Origin: DSWT01 sp035415725
GTDB taxonomy: Bacteria > Chloroflexota > Anaerolineae > B4-G1 > SLSP01
Direction: 5' to 3'
DNA: 64,000 bases
NCBI GenBank assembly: GCA_035415725.1
Contig: DAOOGN010000002.1
Span: 54,036 to 118,035 of the forward strand
This document shows positions 34,380 through 44,900 of this stretch, in pieces (position 1 is the first letter of the stretch; every line of letters begins with the position of its first letter). A program made the position numbers and the translations under genes. Below the pieces are notes generated by a model. The model did no database searches. It was not told where the DNA came from and worked only from the letters and a program-made list of their open reading frames with translations.

Positions 34380-34829
34380 ATGCGCATAAAATATCATGCT
34401 TTATGGTTGCTTGTGGGGGGTGTGTTGCTTGTGGGCTGCGCTACCCCGGCGCCGGCCACGCCACAAGCAGTGCCTCAGGAGACCGCGCCGACAGCGGTGC
34501 AGCCGACCCCGCTGCCGGCGGATGTAACACCCAAAATGGTGGAAGAACTGCGCGCGACCGGCGCAATCGTCATCATCGACGTGCGTGAAGCGGACGAATA
34601 TGCCGTAGGCCATATTCCCGGTGCGGTGTTGATCCCCTTAGGAGCATTGCCGGATCGACTGGACGAAGTTCCCACCGACAAGCCTGTGGTGATGGTGTGC
34701 CGTAGTGGAAGTCGCAGCGCGCAGGCGGTGCAAATCCTGCACAAGGCGGGTTTCACGAATGTGCACAATATGACCGGCGGGATGAATGCCTGGCTGACGG
34801 CCGGCTATGTGCCCGAAGCAGAGCGCTAA
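34380..34829 (+). CDS. Rhodanese-domain lipoprotein
   Basis: 149 residues. Residues 1-20 form a lipoprotein signal with lipobox LLVGC (Cys20 lipidated), followed by a Pro/Thr/Ala linker. Residues ~50-145 are a single rhodanese domain: VIIDVREADEYAVGHIPGAVLIPL, and the active-site loop CRSGSRS with Cys107. It should act outside the cytoplasmic membrane, in sulfur transfer or as a thiol sensor. AGGAGGGTGAG precedes the ATG. It converges with the next gene, overlapping by 4 nt. Confidence 0.88.
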   Translation: MRIKYHALWLLVGGVLLVGCATPAPATPQAVPQETAPTAVQPTPLPADVTPKMVEELRATGAIVIIDVREADEYAVGHIPGAVLIPLGALPDRLDEVPTDKPVVMVCRSGSRSAQAVQILHKAGFTNVHNMTGGMNAWLTAGYVPEAER

Positions 34830-35644
34830 TCCCGCCGGTTGTGATGGGCAATCTGCTGTTCGATGAAGGTCCGCGACGCCCGCAGTGTGGTGACATCTTC
34901 GACGTTTGCCAGCTCGATGATGAGTGGCCCGGCGTAGCTAACGGCATCCAGGGCGCACAGAATAGCGCGCCAGTCAAGTTTGCCCGCGCCGAGCGGTAGG
35001 TGACGCGGTCCGGCAGGGTCGTAGTCGGCGAGATGTACCGTGGTCAGCCGCCCGCCCATGGCGTGGATCAGAGCGACGGGATCGGTAGGCGTTTCGCCGG
35101 CCTGGAAGCTATCGAAAGTGAAACCTACCGGTACCCCATGCTCATCGAGCGCGTGTATTTGCTCCGGCGTGCGCAAGTAGCACCAACTGACGTTTTCGAG
35201 GCACAGGGTCACGCCTGCCGTGCGAGCCTGTTCGGCGGCCCAGGCGACGCCGTCCAGGAAACGGGCGACAAACGCGGGATTTTTGAAGCCAAAACGGATG
35301 CCGTGCCACGTGAGGGCCTGCGCTTCCAGGCGGACGGCGATGTCCAACGTGTGCCGGAAGCGCGCGCGAGCCTCATCCAACATACGGCGGTAGGGTGACC
35401 AGAGTTCGAAGAAATCGTTGTGGAGATGCAGTGAGTGGACGCGCATCCCGCAGGCGCGGCGGCGCCGATCCAGCGTTCTCCCGAAATCCGGCGTGTACTC
35501 TTCCCGTGACTGGAGAAAGACTTCTGTGACCGGGAAGCCGAGTTTGGCGGCGGCGGTCAAGGCGTCTTCGGTGAGATAGGCGGGGTAGAACGCCGCCGTA
35601 GAAACGCCGATTTCCGGTTGTAATGGCGCTGGGGTCGTCATCAA
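34826..35644 (-). CDS. Sugar phosphate isomerase/epimerase-like TIM barrel (xylose isomerase-like)
   Basis: 272 residues with the AP_endonuc_2/xylose-isomerase-like pattern: an N-terminal GVSTAAFYPAYL, VHSLHLHNDFFELW, ALTWHGIRFGF, LCLENVSWCYL and VPVGFTFDSFQAGE (metal-binding Glu/Asp), then VHLADY and LIIELANVED. These residues would coordinate a divalent metal at the barrel mouth. The substrate is unknown; sugars or inositol derivatives are usual. The start ATG 35644 overlaps the end of the MFS gene upstream (stop at 35641) by 4 nt, so the two are cotranslated and may share a substrate. Confidence 0.8.
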   Translation of the reverse strand: MMTTPAPLQPEIGVSTAAFYPAYLTEDALTAAAKLGFPVTEVFLQSREEYTPDFGRTLDRRRRACGMRVHSLHLHNDFFELWSPYRRMLDEARARFRHTLDIAVRLEAQALTWHGIRFGFKNPAFVARFLDGVAWAAEQARTAGVTLCLENVSWCYLRTPEQIHALDEHGVPVGFTFDSFQAGETPTDPVALIHAMGGRLTTVHLADYDPAGPRHLPLGAGKLDWRAILCALDAVSYAGPLIIELANVEDVTTLRASRTFIEQQIAHHNRRD

Positions 35645-37032
35645 TCGGCGGCGACCGGTGCGGAGGCGGGCACCGGGGGCACAGCATCGTGATCCGGCAG
35701 GAGGTCTTCGGCGTTACGGATCACCGGGAAGAGGTAGCCGCCCAGACCTACGACGAGGACGAAAAACCCGGCGAACGCGAATTGCAGTCCCATGCCGGCG
35801 CCGTGGCCTACACCGGCGAGCCGGCTAAAAATTGGCGTCAATGCACCGCCTTCCTGCATCGCCGGTTCGAATACCCGGTCGGCCAGCGGCCCGGCGAGTA
35901 ACTGACTCAACGGGCTGACAAGCCAGGCGATCAATCGGCGACTGGCAAAGACGCGCCCCTGGACGTCGGGCGGCACTTTCACCTGCCAGATAGCCTGATT
36001 GGAGCCGTTGATGAGAGGGATCAGCATGGAGGTGCAGAAACCCGCGACGAGCCATCCGGGCAGAGTGCGGGAAAGTCCGGCGGCGACCATGCCGGCGCCG
36101 CTCAAGGCCCACCCCAGTAAGACCCCGTGGACGCGGCGTTTGAAGCCGCCCCACGCGCTGATCGCCAATCCGCCTACAACGCCGCCGATAGCGGCTGCAC
36201 TCTCCACGCTGCCGAAGGTGACGGCGTTGTTTCCCGTGCGCGCCAGAATCATCGCGGCGTAGATCGCCGATCCAAACGAACTGAAAAAGTTGCCGAGCAA
36301 AAAGACGATCTGCAGGCCGAGCAAGCTGGGTTGTTTGAAGATGTATTGGAAGCCGAAGGCGGCTTCGTGCATGAAGTTGCCGTGCGCCTGTTCGCCGATC
36401 GCGGTGCGTTTGGGTTGCGGAATGTCGACGAAAAGCAAAGTGCCGATGGCAAACGAGGCGCTGAGTAGATCCATCGCCAGCAGGCCCAGGAGTCCCGGCT
36501 GGCTGCCCAGTCGGGCAACAAACGCCGGATCGAAGGTGGCGCGGATGACGTTCCCCAACGGTCCGATGAGCGCTCCGGCGATCACCGGCGCGAGGATGCC
36601 CGAGGCGGAGCCGGCCGTTTCCAGCATGGCGTTGGCGCGGGTGTAGTGTTTCTTGTCCAGCATCGTGCTGATGGCGGCAGAATACGCCGGCCATTGAAAA
36701 CCCTGGAAGGTTCCGGTGATGAACGCCGTGACGTAGAGATGCCAGATTTGCAGGTTGCCGCTGAGGTAGAGGATGAGGATGAAGAAAGTCGCCGTAGCCG
36801 CCGCCAGGTCGCTGAGCATCATCATCAGCTTGCGGTTGGCGCGATCCACCAGCACCCCCACGATGGGCGCGAAGGCAACCATAGGGGCCATAAAGAAAAA
36901 GCCGACGAGCGCGAGTGGCGTCGCCTGCCCGCCGCTGGCGTCGAAGGCCCACAACGTCAAGCCGAACTGCCCGACGGCCGTGCCGAGAAGTGAAAGAATC
37001 TGACCGACCCAGATGATGATGAAGACCCTCAT
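35641..37032 (-). CDS. Major facilitator superfamily exporter
   Basis: 463 residues from ATG 37032 (GAGG 8 nt upstream; a longer in-frame start exists but adds a non-hydrophobic leader). About twelve membrane helices are visible, with the MFS loop-2-3 motif GVLVDRANRKLMMM and the related GPLADRVFEPAM in the second half. This resembles the MFS_3/EntS-like group of efflux proteins. Substrate unknown. It is cotranslated with the downstream isomerase-like gene and lies 35 nt from the end of the xylanase gene on the same strand, so a link with sugar or oligosaccharide handling is possible. Confidence 0.82.
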   Translation of the reverse strand: MRVFIIIWVGQILSLLGTAVGQFGLTLWAFDASGGQATPLALVGFFFMAPMVAFAPIVGVLVDRANRKLMMMLSDLAAATATFFILILYLSGNLQIWHLYVTAFITGTFQGFQWPAYSAAISTMLDKKHYTRANAMLETAGSASGILAPVIAGALIGPLGNVIRATFDPAFVARLGSQPGLLGLLAMDLLSASFAIGTLLFVDIPQPKRTAIGEQAHGNFMHEAAFGFQYIFKQPSLLGLQIVFLLGNFFSSFGSAIYAAMILARTGNNAVTFGSVESAAAIGGVVGGLAISAWGGFKRRVHGVLLGWALSGAGMVAAGLSRTLPGWLVAGFCTSMLIPLINGSNQAIWQVKVPPDVQGRVFASRRLIAWLVSPLSQLLAGPLADRVFEPAMQEGGALTPIFSRLAGVGHGAGMGLQFAFAGFFVLVVGLGGYLFPVIRNAEDLLPDHDAVPPVPASAPVAAD

Positions 37033-37066
37033 TTTATAACCTCGCAACGAAAAATAATTCTGCGCC

Positions 37067-38839
37067 TCACGGCAATTTCGAGGGATCAACGATGGCCCAA
37101 TAAGCATACTTGGCCTGCAATTGCTCGTCAAAAAGCAGTGGCAGGTTGAGACGTCGCGTAGGGGAAGTCTTCAGCCACGTGGTATCGTCGGCCAACCCCC
37201 AGAACGTCACCGAGCCGATGGAGTCGGCATGGCGTTTGAAGATTTCGAAGATGTCTCTGTAGCGATAACCCTGCTGGAGCAGGATTTCGTCCGGTACCGT
37301 CGCATACGCATCGACGTTGTTGGTGTAAAGGCTCATGTCCATCTCGGTAATGTGGACTTCACCCAACTCGGCAAACCGCTCAATGGCTGCTTCGATGGAG
37401 GGCAGAGAGGGAATTTGAATGTTGATGTGCATCTGCATCCCCACGCCGTCCACCGGCACCCCCATTTCTTGCAGGTTATGCACCAGATTGTAGATACACT
37501 CGCGCTTTTTGATCGACGTCGTGTCGTAGTCGTTCAGAATCAACGTGGCGTCCGGCGCTTCTTCGTGCGCGACGCGGAAAGCCGTGACGATGTAATCGAT
37601 GCCGGTGACATCGTACCACACACTTCTGCGCATGCAGTCGGGCCGATTGGCATCGACCACCTCATTGACCACGTCCCAGATATTCACGTCGTCCTTGTAA
37701 CGCCCGACGACCGCGCGAATGTGGGTTTCCAGCCGTTGCAGTAGCAATTCTTTGTCCTCCGGCGTCGCCTCCAGTTTATTTCCGTTGGCGTCCAGGAACA
37801 TCCAGTCCGCCGTCTGCTGGTGCCACACCAACGTGTGACCGTGAACGGCCATCCCGTGCTCCCTGGCGAATTGGACCAGCCTGTCGGCGTCAGCCCACCT
37901 GAAGTCCCCCTCGGCGGGCTGAATTGGACCGGGCTTCATCGCGTTTTCAGGTGTGAGACTGTTAAAGTGGCGCGTCAGCAACGCGGTATGGCGCTCGCTG
38001 TCGAGCTGGCTTGGACTGAACGCCGCGCCGACCGGGAAGTAGGCGGCGAGTGTCTCATAGACCGAGGGAATGTCGGTTTGGATCGGGAGCTGCCATGACC
38101 GGCCAACCGTTACATCGTCAAGGTAGAAAGAGACGAGTTCAGAATCGGGGCTTTCCACGTAGAGCAGCAGTTCCGCTGCCTCACCGCTGAAGGAATACTG
38201 CCCCTGGAGATGGACCCACTCGCTATCCGTCACGCCGTTTTCGGCGCTGGGCGCGATCCATTCGTACACAGTCTCTCCGCCGGTTGGCGTGCGCTGCATG
38301 GTGATGATCACCCGGCTGGACGGTGCCCCTGCCGCCAGCCGCACGTATGCGCTGATCTCATACGTGTTGCCCGGCTTCAGCAGTGGCGACATATCGACCG
38401 CCGCCCCATGCCACGCGGCGGTGCGATTTGTCACCAGCAGGCTGTGAGCGCCGGAATGGGCCACGTCAGCGGCGATGCTGACCGCGGCTTCACCACGCGG
38501 CGCCCATCCCTCGGTGTCGTTCTCGAAATCGTACCGCGCCACTATTTCTGTGGACGATGCCGTTGTCGCCGTGGCTTGCGACGCCGCGATGGTGGCCGTG
38601 GGTTCTGCTGTGGCCGGTTCTGTCGCGGTAGGTTCTGCTGTGGCCGGTTCTGTCGCGGTAGGTTCTGCCGTAGGCGATTTTGTTGCCGCAGGCGCTGCCG
38701 TGGCAGGCGCCCCTGTAACCGTCGGCTCAGGCGGGGGCTGAGATTCAGGTTGGGATAGGCAGGCGGTCATAACCATCAGCGCCACCAATGCGACCCGAAC
38801 AACAGGCTGGTTTTTTTTAACGAACGGCTTTTTGAACAT
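37067..38839 (-). CDS. GH10 endo-1,4-beta-xylanase lipoprotein with CBM4/9-type module
   Basis: 590 residues. A lipoprotein signal ends at MTAC (Cys27). A Pro/Thr/Ala linker follows, made of a TATEPATAEP unit encoded by an exact 30-bp direct repeat. Residues ~97-250 are a carbohydrate-binding jelly roll (VARYDFENDTEGW, SWVHL-like strands) of the CBM4/9 type. Residues ~260-590 are the GH10 barrel: NSLTPENAMKP, HGHTLVWHQQ, acid/base E393 in WDVVNE and nucleophile E499 in HITEMD. It should cut xylan backbones outside the cell. GGAGGA precedes the start. The MFS and isomerase genes follow on the same strand. Confidence 0.93.
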   Translation of the reverse strand: MFKKPFVKKNQPVVRVALVALMVMTACLSQPESQPPPEPTVTGAPATAAPAATKSPTAEPTATEPATAEPTATEPATAEPTATIAASQATATTASSTEIVARYDFENDTEGWAPRGEAAVSIAADVAHSGAHSLLVTNRTAAWHGAAVDMSPLLKPGNTYEISAYVRLAAGAPSSRVIITMQRTPTGGETVYEWIAPSAENGVTDSEWVHLQGQYSFSGEAAELLLYVESPDSELVSFYLDDVTVGRSWQLPIQTDIPSVYETLAAYFPVGAAFSPSQLDSERHTALLTRHFNSLTPENAMKPGPIQPAEGDFRWADADRLVQFAREHGMAVHGHTLVWHQQTADWMFLDANGNKLEATPEDKELLLQRLETHIRAVVGRYKDDVNIWDVVNEVVDANRPDCMRRSVWYDVTGIDYIVTAFRVAHEEAPDATLILNDYDTTSIKKRECIYNLVHNLQEMGVPVDGVGMQMHINIQIPSLPSIEAAIERFAELGEVHITEMDMSLYTNNVDAYATVPDEILLQQGYRYRDIFEIFKRHADSIGSVTFWGLADDTTWLKTSPTRRLNLPLLFDEQLQAKYAYWAIVDPSKLP

Positions 38840-38862
38840 GGCTCCTCCTTCACGTTAACTGC

Positions 38863-38899
38863 ACACAAGGCCACCCTTACACAGGGCGGCCTTGTGCTG
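38863..38899 (-). terminator. Hairpin between the giant exported protein gene and the xylanase gene
   Basis: ACACAAGGCC pairs with GGCCTTGTG around a partly paired loop. There is no T-run, so it may act as an attenuator or RNA processing site rather than a full terminator. Confidence 0.45.
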
Positions 38900-38903
38900 C
38901 CTA

Positions 38904-41900
38904 TCAATAGTTGCGTGCGACCAGCGGTAGGAAAATCTGCCACTCCTGTTGCACGGTGAAGGCGACCTCGGCTGTGCCAGGGGCCGCGTTATCCGCGACG
39001 AACACGGCGGTGTTGGTGATCGTCTGGCCGTACAGCGCCGGGTCGTCGTGCAGGGTGGCCCGGAAGATGATGACCCCGAACGCGCCGGCCCCCAGGTCGC
39101 CGCTCCAGGTGATGACGTCGTCGGTCACGCTTGCGTCGTTCTGTACCACCCAACCGTCGAAGTCCAGGGCGGTGGGCAGTGTATCGGTCAAAACCACGCC
39201 GCCGGCCACACCCAACGGGTTGTACAAGCGGAGCGTGTAGGTGACGGTATCACCGGGGAGAACGGACCCCCGCGTTATCACCGTCTTGGTGAGCGTCGGT
39301 TCGGCCACCCCGCCCAGATAGAACGTGGCCGAGGCTGATCCGCCGGTGAAGTTGGCGGCGACGAATATGGCGCTGTTGACCACCGGATGGGCGACGATGA
39401 ACGAGTCAGTGCGCACGGCGGCGCGGAAGCTGATGGTGACGGCCTCACCGCCGGCCAGGTCGCCGCTCCAGGTGATCACGCCGTTGTTCACCGTGGCGGT
39501 AGCGCTGATAATCCAGGTCACGAAGTTCACTTCCCAGGGCAGCACATCGGTCAGCGCGATGCCGGTAACCGGCACGCCGTTGCCGTTGTGCAGTGTGAGT
39601 GTGTACGTGATCTCATCGCCGGGATAGACGCCGGCTGTGGGTGTCACGGTCTTGGTGAACGTGATCTCCGCCAGCGAGCCGAGTTTGGTCACATCATCGG
39701 CGATGGCAGGGTGCATCTTGTAGTTGCGCACGCGGATGCACCGCCCGTCGCCGTCCTCCGCAATCAGCCCCTTGACCGTGACGATGTCGCCCGCAGCAAT
39801 GTCGCTAAAGTCGCCGTTGTAGCCGTCGAGGAAGGCGCGGATCGGGCCACTGCCGTCGTCCACGAGGATAGCTTCGTTGCCGACTTTGCTCGTGACCGTG
39901 CCGGTGATCTGCACCAGCCAGCCCTCGTTGCTTTCGCGTGCGGCGTCGGCGGTAGTGAACGGCCGGGGGGCAACTTCGCCGGTGGACGGCGCAAGCACCT
40001 GCACCATCTCGGCCTCGAAGAATTCGATTTCGGTGTCGCCGTTGTAGGCGCCGATGGTGCCGACGACGCGCACGGTCGTCCCACGAGTGTATTGCGTCGC
40101 GGAAATATCGCCGGCCGGCGCGTGGACGGTGATGCCGCCGGTGTCGTCCTGCACGTAGAGGACGTTGAAGAATTCGCCGTAGGCCGCCGTGATCTTCCCC
40201 TCTACCCACACCAGCTTGTCGAGGTTGTCGGGGGTGTTGTCCAGTTCGGCGTCCGCGCGCGCCTGGGCGATGGTGGACTTGTGCAGGGGTTGGCCGAGCA
40301 GCCACATCACCGTCTGCAGGTTGAACAGTTCGTTCTGCTTGCCGTCGCCGGCGGTGTAGGCAAAGGTAGTGAAGGGATCGTTGGAGTCGCCGTAGAGCAT
40401 GATGCGTCCGCCCACGCCGGGCAGATCAGCCACGGCCGCCATCGGGACGGGGATGGCGTCGGGCTGTACGTAGGTTTCACTGGGATAGTTGGCGTGCGTC
40501 CAGTCGGGGTTGTAGATGTAGGCGTCGTTTTGATTGTCCGCATCTTCGTTGTAAGTGTGGTTCGGGTCATACCAGGAGGGCGGTCCGTAACCGGGATCGA
40601 GGTCGCCCTGGACAACGATGGTGACGCCAGAGGTCGCCGCGGTGAGCGGATCGTTGACGGTGCGGCCACGGATGGAATTGAGGCTCCACGAGGTGATCGT
40701 TTCCACGTTCACGCCGATGCTGGTCGTCGCCTCGCCGGGGAAATCGCGCCAGTAGACGCCGAAGACGTAGCCGTTGTTGTCGTCGGCGTCAATCACTTCG
40801 TCGTCGTTCATGCGCATGTTGATGTCTGTCCCGACCCGTGTCTCAATCGCAGTGAGGATGGCGTTGAGGCGGTCGGCGACGGTGTTGGCCCACGCCACTT
40901 TGCCGGTGTAGTCGGCCAGGCCGCAAAGCCACAGGCTGCCGCCGTTCGCCACGTAGTCGGCGATGGCGTTCAGTTCGTCGGTGGTGTAGGCCAGTTCTGG
41001 CGCAGTGATGAGCAGCAACTTGACGGTGTCGGTGTTCAGATCGGCGGCGGTGAGGGCATCCAGGTTCTTGAGGACGTTGTACTGGTGATCCGACAAGTCC
41101 TGGATGAACATGCGCATCTCACGTCCCATAGCGTTGGTGTTGCCGTGCCCCGCGTCAATGAGGATGAGCGGCAGTTTCTGGTCGGTCACATCGAGCACGA
41201 GTTGGCCCGCATTGTCGTCGGGGTTGTCGCCGACAGGGGCGCCGCTCAGTGCGGCGGTGACGGTCGCCACCCCGGTGACGGTCGGCTGCCAGCTAAAGTT
41301 GGCATAGGCGTCGGCGTTACCCGAGACCATGACCGGGAGTGGATTGCCGATAGGTACGCCGTTGACGGCCATCGTCACGGTGACAGAGCGCACTGCGGCG
41401 ACGCGATTGGTCACGCGCGCGGTCAACAGGGACGGGTTGTGAATGGTGGGGATGGTCGGCTGGATGACGACGTCGGTGATGGCGATGTCCTCGTCGCCCG
41501 TCGTCCACACCGGCGAACTCACGATGCGGTCGCCGTCGGCCTGCGTCGCCTTGACGTAGTAGTAATGCACGCCGGGCGTGATGCTGAGGTCAAAGCCCCA
41601 GACGAAGTCGGCGACGGTGGGCGCCGTTTCCGTGATGACCTGGCCACCATCGCTGATGAGTTGCAGGGCGGCGGGGATTTCCCCGTCGGGGTCGGCGTAG
41701 GCCACTTCAAAGATCACGGCGCCGGTGTTGGGGATTTCCGTCCCCATCCACGTGCCGTTGGCTTTGAGGTAGAGGTCGGTGTTGGCGTCTTCGGTGGCGA
41801 AGGTGCGGCGCGCGCGCAAGGCTTCCAGCAAGTCGGCCTTCCTGAGGGCGGCCATCCACACGCCGGTGCGATGGGGCGTGTTCGTTCCCCAGTAGGTGGA

Positions 41901-44900
41901 GTGGGTGTCGGCGTTGTTCGTCGCCCCGACTTTCCAGCCGTAATCCAGCGAGCGGATGTATTCGTCCTCGGAGAAGGCGTAGGACGCGCCGCTGCCGTTG
42001 CCCACTTCTTCCAGGCGGGCCGTATCGCCCACTTCGGGATGATAGGCCCAGTCGTTGAAGTTGATCCAGCCGGGGTGATTGAACTGCATCACCGTGCCGG
42101 CGTCATCCAACGCCACGGTGCCGGTGATCGCCAGCCAGGGGTAGAAACCCTGTACGGTGACGCCGGCTTCCAGGTTGGGGGTGTAATCGCAATAGGCGCA
42201 GCCGGTATTGGTGCGCACGGCGTGGCGGACGGTGTTGTAGACGTTGATGTGGCCTTCCGCGCCCTGGGTGTACTCGAAGCCGCGCAGTGCGACGAAGGTA
42301 CCGTCCACCGTCGCTGCATTGACGGCGCTGAGGATGTCGCCCCACTCGCTATCGTCGATAGCGTAGGAGTGGTCGGTGATCGCCATGAAGTCGAATCCGG
42401 CAGCGCGCCCGGCGGCGAGGGCTTCGGTCGGCGTGCCGGAGCCGTCGGAATAGGAGGTGTGGTTGTGGATGTCGCCGTGATAGGCGGACATCGGCGGTTC
42501 CACGGCAGTCTCGAAGTTCCACGTACTCGGCGTGCCGAGGGTGTTCCCGGCCCAGTCGGCCACATCCGCCGCTACGGTCGCTGTGTAACGCGCGGTGGGC
42601 AGCAGGTTGGAAGACGGGTTTAGGGTGACGACAAAGGCGGTCGCATTATAGCTCAGGGCGACGGGAACTGCGCCGTAAGGCCCGGTGAGGGTGAAATGGC
42701 CGGGGAGCGTCGCCGGATCGAGCGCCTCGGAGAAGGTGACGACGACGTTGACGGAAAGCGGCACGTCGGCGGCGTCCGGGGCGGGGGCGCGCCCGGTGAT
42801 GGTGGGCGCTGTTGTGTCCTCATCGCCGGTGGTGAAGCTCCACACGTAATCCGCCGCCATGGGGATACCGTGCGTTGCCTCGATGCCCGTGGTGAGCGTG
42901 GCGGTGTAGCGCGTCTGGGCGTCGAGTGCGGTGGCGGGCTCGAAGGCGGCGGTGCGCGTTCCGGCGTCGTAGCTGACCGCGCCCTCAACCGGACCGAGCG
43001 CGTCTTCCAGCGTGAAGGTCTCCGTCGTTACCGTCGCTGCGTCCAGCGCCTTGCTGAACGTCGCGGTGATAGGGAAGTAGGGATACACGTCGCTCGCATC
43101 GGCGGCGGGATACGTTGCCGTGACCTGCGGCGGGAGCATATCCCAGATGTCGCTTTGGTAGCGGGGCATGACTTGCCGCGTGCCGTTGTAGTTGCCCACA
43201 AAGCCGATGATGGTCAGTTGTTGCCCGCTGGTGTAGCCGCGCAGGTCGATGGCGGTGTCCTTATCCACAAACACCTGCACCCCGCCGGAACCATCGTTGA
43301 TGCTGGTGACGGTGAAATCGCTCGCGCCGGGCGCCGGCGGCGTTCCGCTCCAGGTGGCTGCACCGGTCACGCGGACGAGCCAGCCTTCATTGGCGGCGAC
43401 GGCGCCGGTCGTGAGAGATAGCGGGTCGGGCGGCGTGCCACTGCCCAGGTTGGCGATGCCGGTCATCGGGTCTATTTCCAGCAGGCCGTTATAGAGCTTG
43501 AGCGTTCCGGTGACACGCACAGTATCACCAAGTGAAATAGCCGGAAGCGTTGTCCCGCCGGTGTAGATGTACAGCCCGCCGGTGTCGTCCTGAATCACGA
43601 AGGCGTTGCCGCGATAGATGCCCGGCGGCACCGTGACCTTTCCCTGGATGGAGCCATTCCACCCCGCGCCGGCCGCACGCGCCACTGCAATTGGCGTAAC
43701 CCCGGCCCCTAGCACGGCGGTGTTCACTGCCGAACCGGTTTCGGGCGTGAGCCAGTTGGAGGCCCAGGCCGCGTACGAACGGTTGCTGAGCATGGCCGAC
43801 TCGGTGGGCGCGGTGACAAAGATGGTGACGGTGAGTGCTGTATCGTGCGCGAGGGTCGTCTCCGTCCAGGTAATCGTGTGCGTGGCCGCGTCCCACGTCC
43901 CTGCCGGAACGGCGGAGGCGAAGTCCGCATCGAGCGGCAGCGTATCGCTTACGACGAGGTCGTTCAACTGCGTGGCGGTCTGATTTTCTACTACGAGCGT
44001 GTAGCTGAACACACTTCCCGCTGTTGTGGTGGCAGGGCCGGTCTTGCTGACCAGCAGACCGGTCGGCGTTCCGGGAACCACGTCGCCGGCGTCGCGCGGT
44101 TCGATTTTGAAGTTGCTGTTGGCATAGTTGAGCATCCCGCGTACTGTACTCAGGAAGTCGCCGAGGGATGGCGTGTAGACGTAGCCCAAATCGTTCACGC
44201 GCACAGAAGCCCCGCCGTCGGTCACACTCCATTCACCGTAGCCCAGATTGGCGCCGTCTACTGTCACGTCGTTGACTTCCACCAGCACGCTTTCGTAGCT
44301 CTCGGCGGTTGCCGATTCCGTTGCGATGTCACCGACATCCGCTATGGAGGCGGCGTAAGGCGTGTTGCCCGAACTGAGCACGGTGAACGAGGAACCAGTC
44401 AATTCGGTCATGTTGAAATATTCGTCCACCGTGCCGGTCACGCTCAACTCGTCACCCATAGCGGGTTTCGCGCCGCCGCTGCCGGTGTAGATGTAAAGGC
44501 CGTGCCAGGGGCCGGCGGCGTCGGCAATGGCATAGCCGACCGGGTACACGGCGTAGACGACGCCCTCCACCGTGGCCGGATAGCCATCGCACAGCGAGTT
44601 GCCGCTGCTATCCCGGTTCGATTGAATCTTCTCGATGGAACCACAATCATTGACAACGGTAGAGACGGCGGAACCGGAAGTGGGCGTGACCCACTCGATG
44701 GCCCAGGCCGCGTAATCGGCGTTGGAGACAGCGCCCCAGGTCGTCGGCGCGGTGACGGCGAGGGTGTAGGTGAGCGTGGCGGCGTCGGCGAACGTGGCCT
44801 GCGTCCAGGTGATCGTGTGCGAGGCTGCGTCCCACGTCCCGGCAGGATCGGAAGAGGCGTAACCTACATCAATGGGGAGCGTGTCGCTGAGGACGACGTT

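Noticed and set aside
37032..37131. Longer N-terminus for the MFS exporter
   Set aside because: The extra 33 residues are not hydrophobic, overlap the xylanase 3' end, and the ATG at 37032 has its own ribosome site.
38601..38660. Exact 30-bp direct repeat
   Set aside because: It simply encodes the Pro/Thr linker of the xylanase lipoprotein; not an independent element.
39387..42623. Open plus-strand frame of 1078 codons
   Set aside because: It lies wholly antisense to the 2246-residue exported protein, shows no domain signature and has the Gly/Val/Arg/Asp bias of a high-GC shadow frame.
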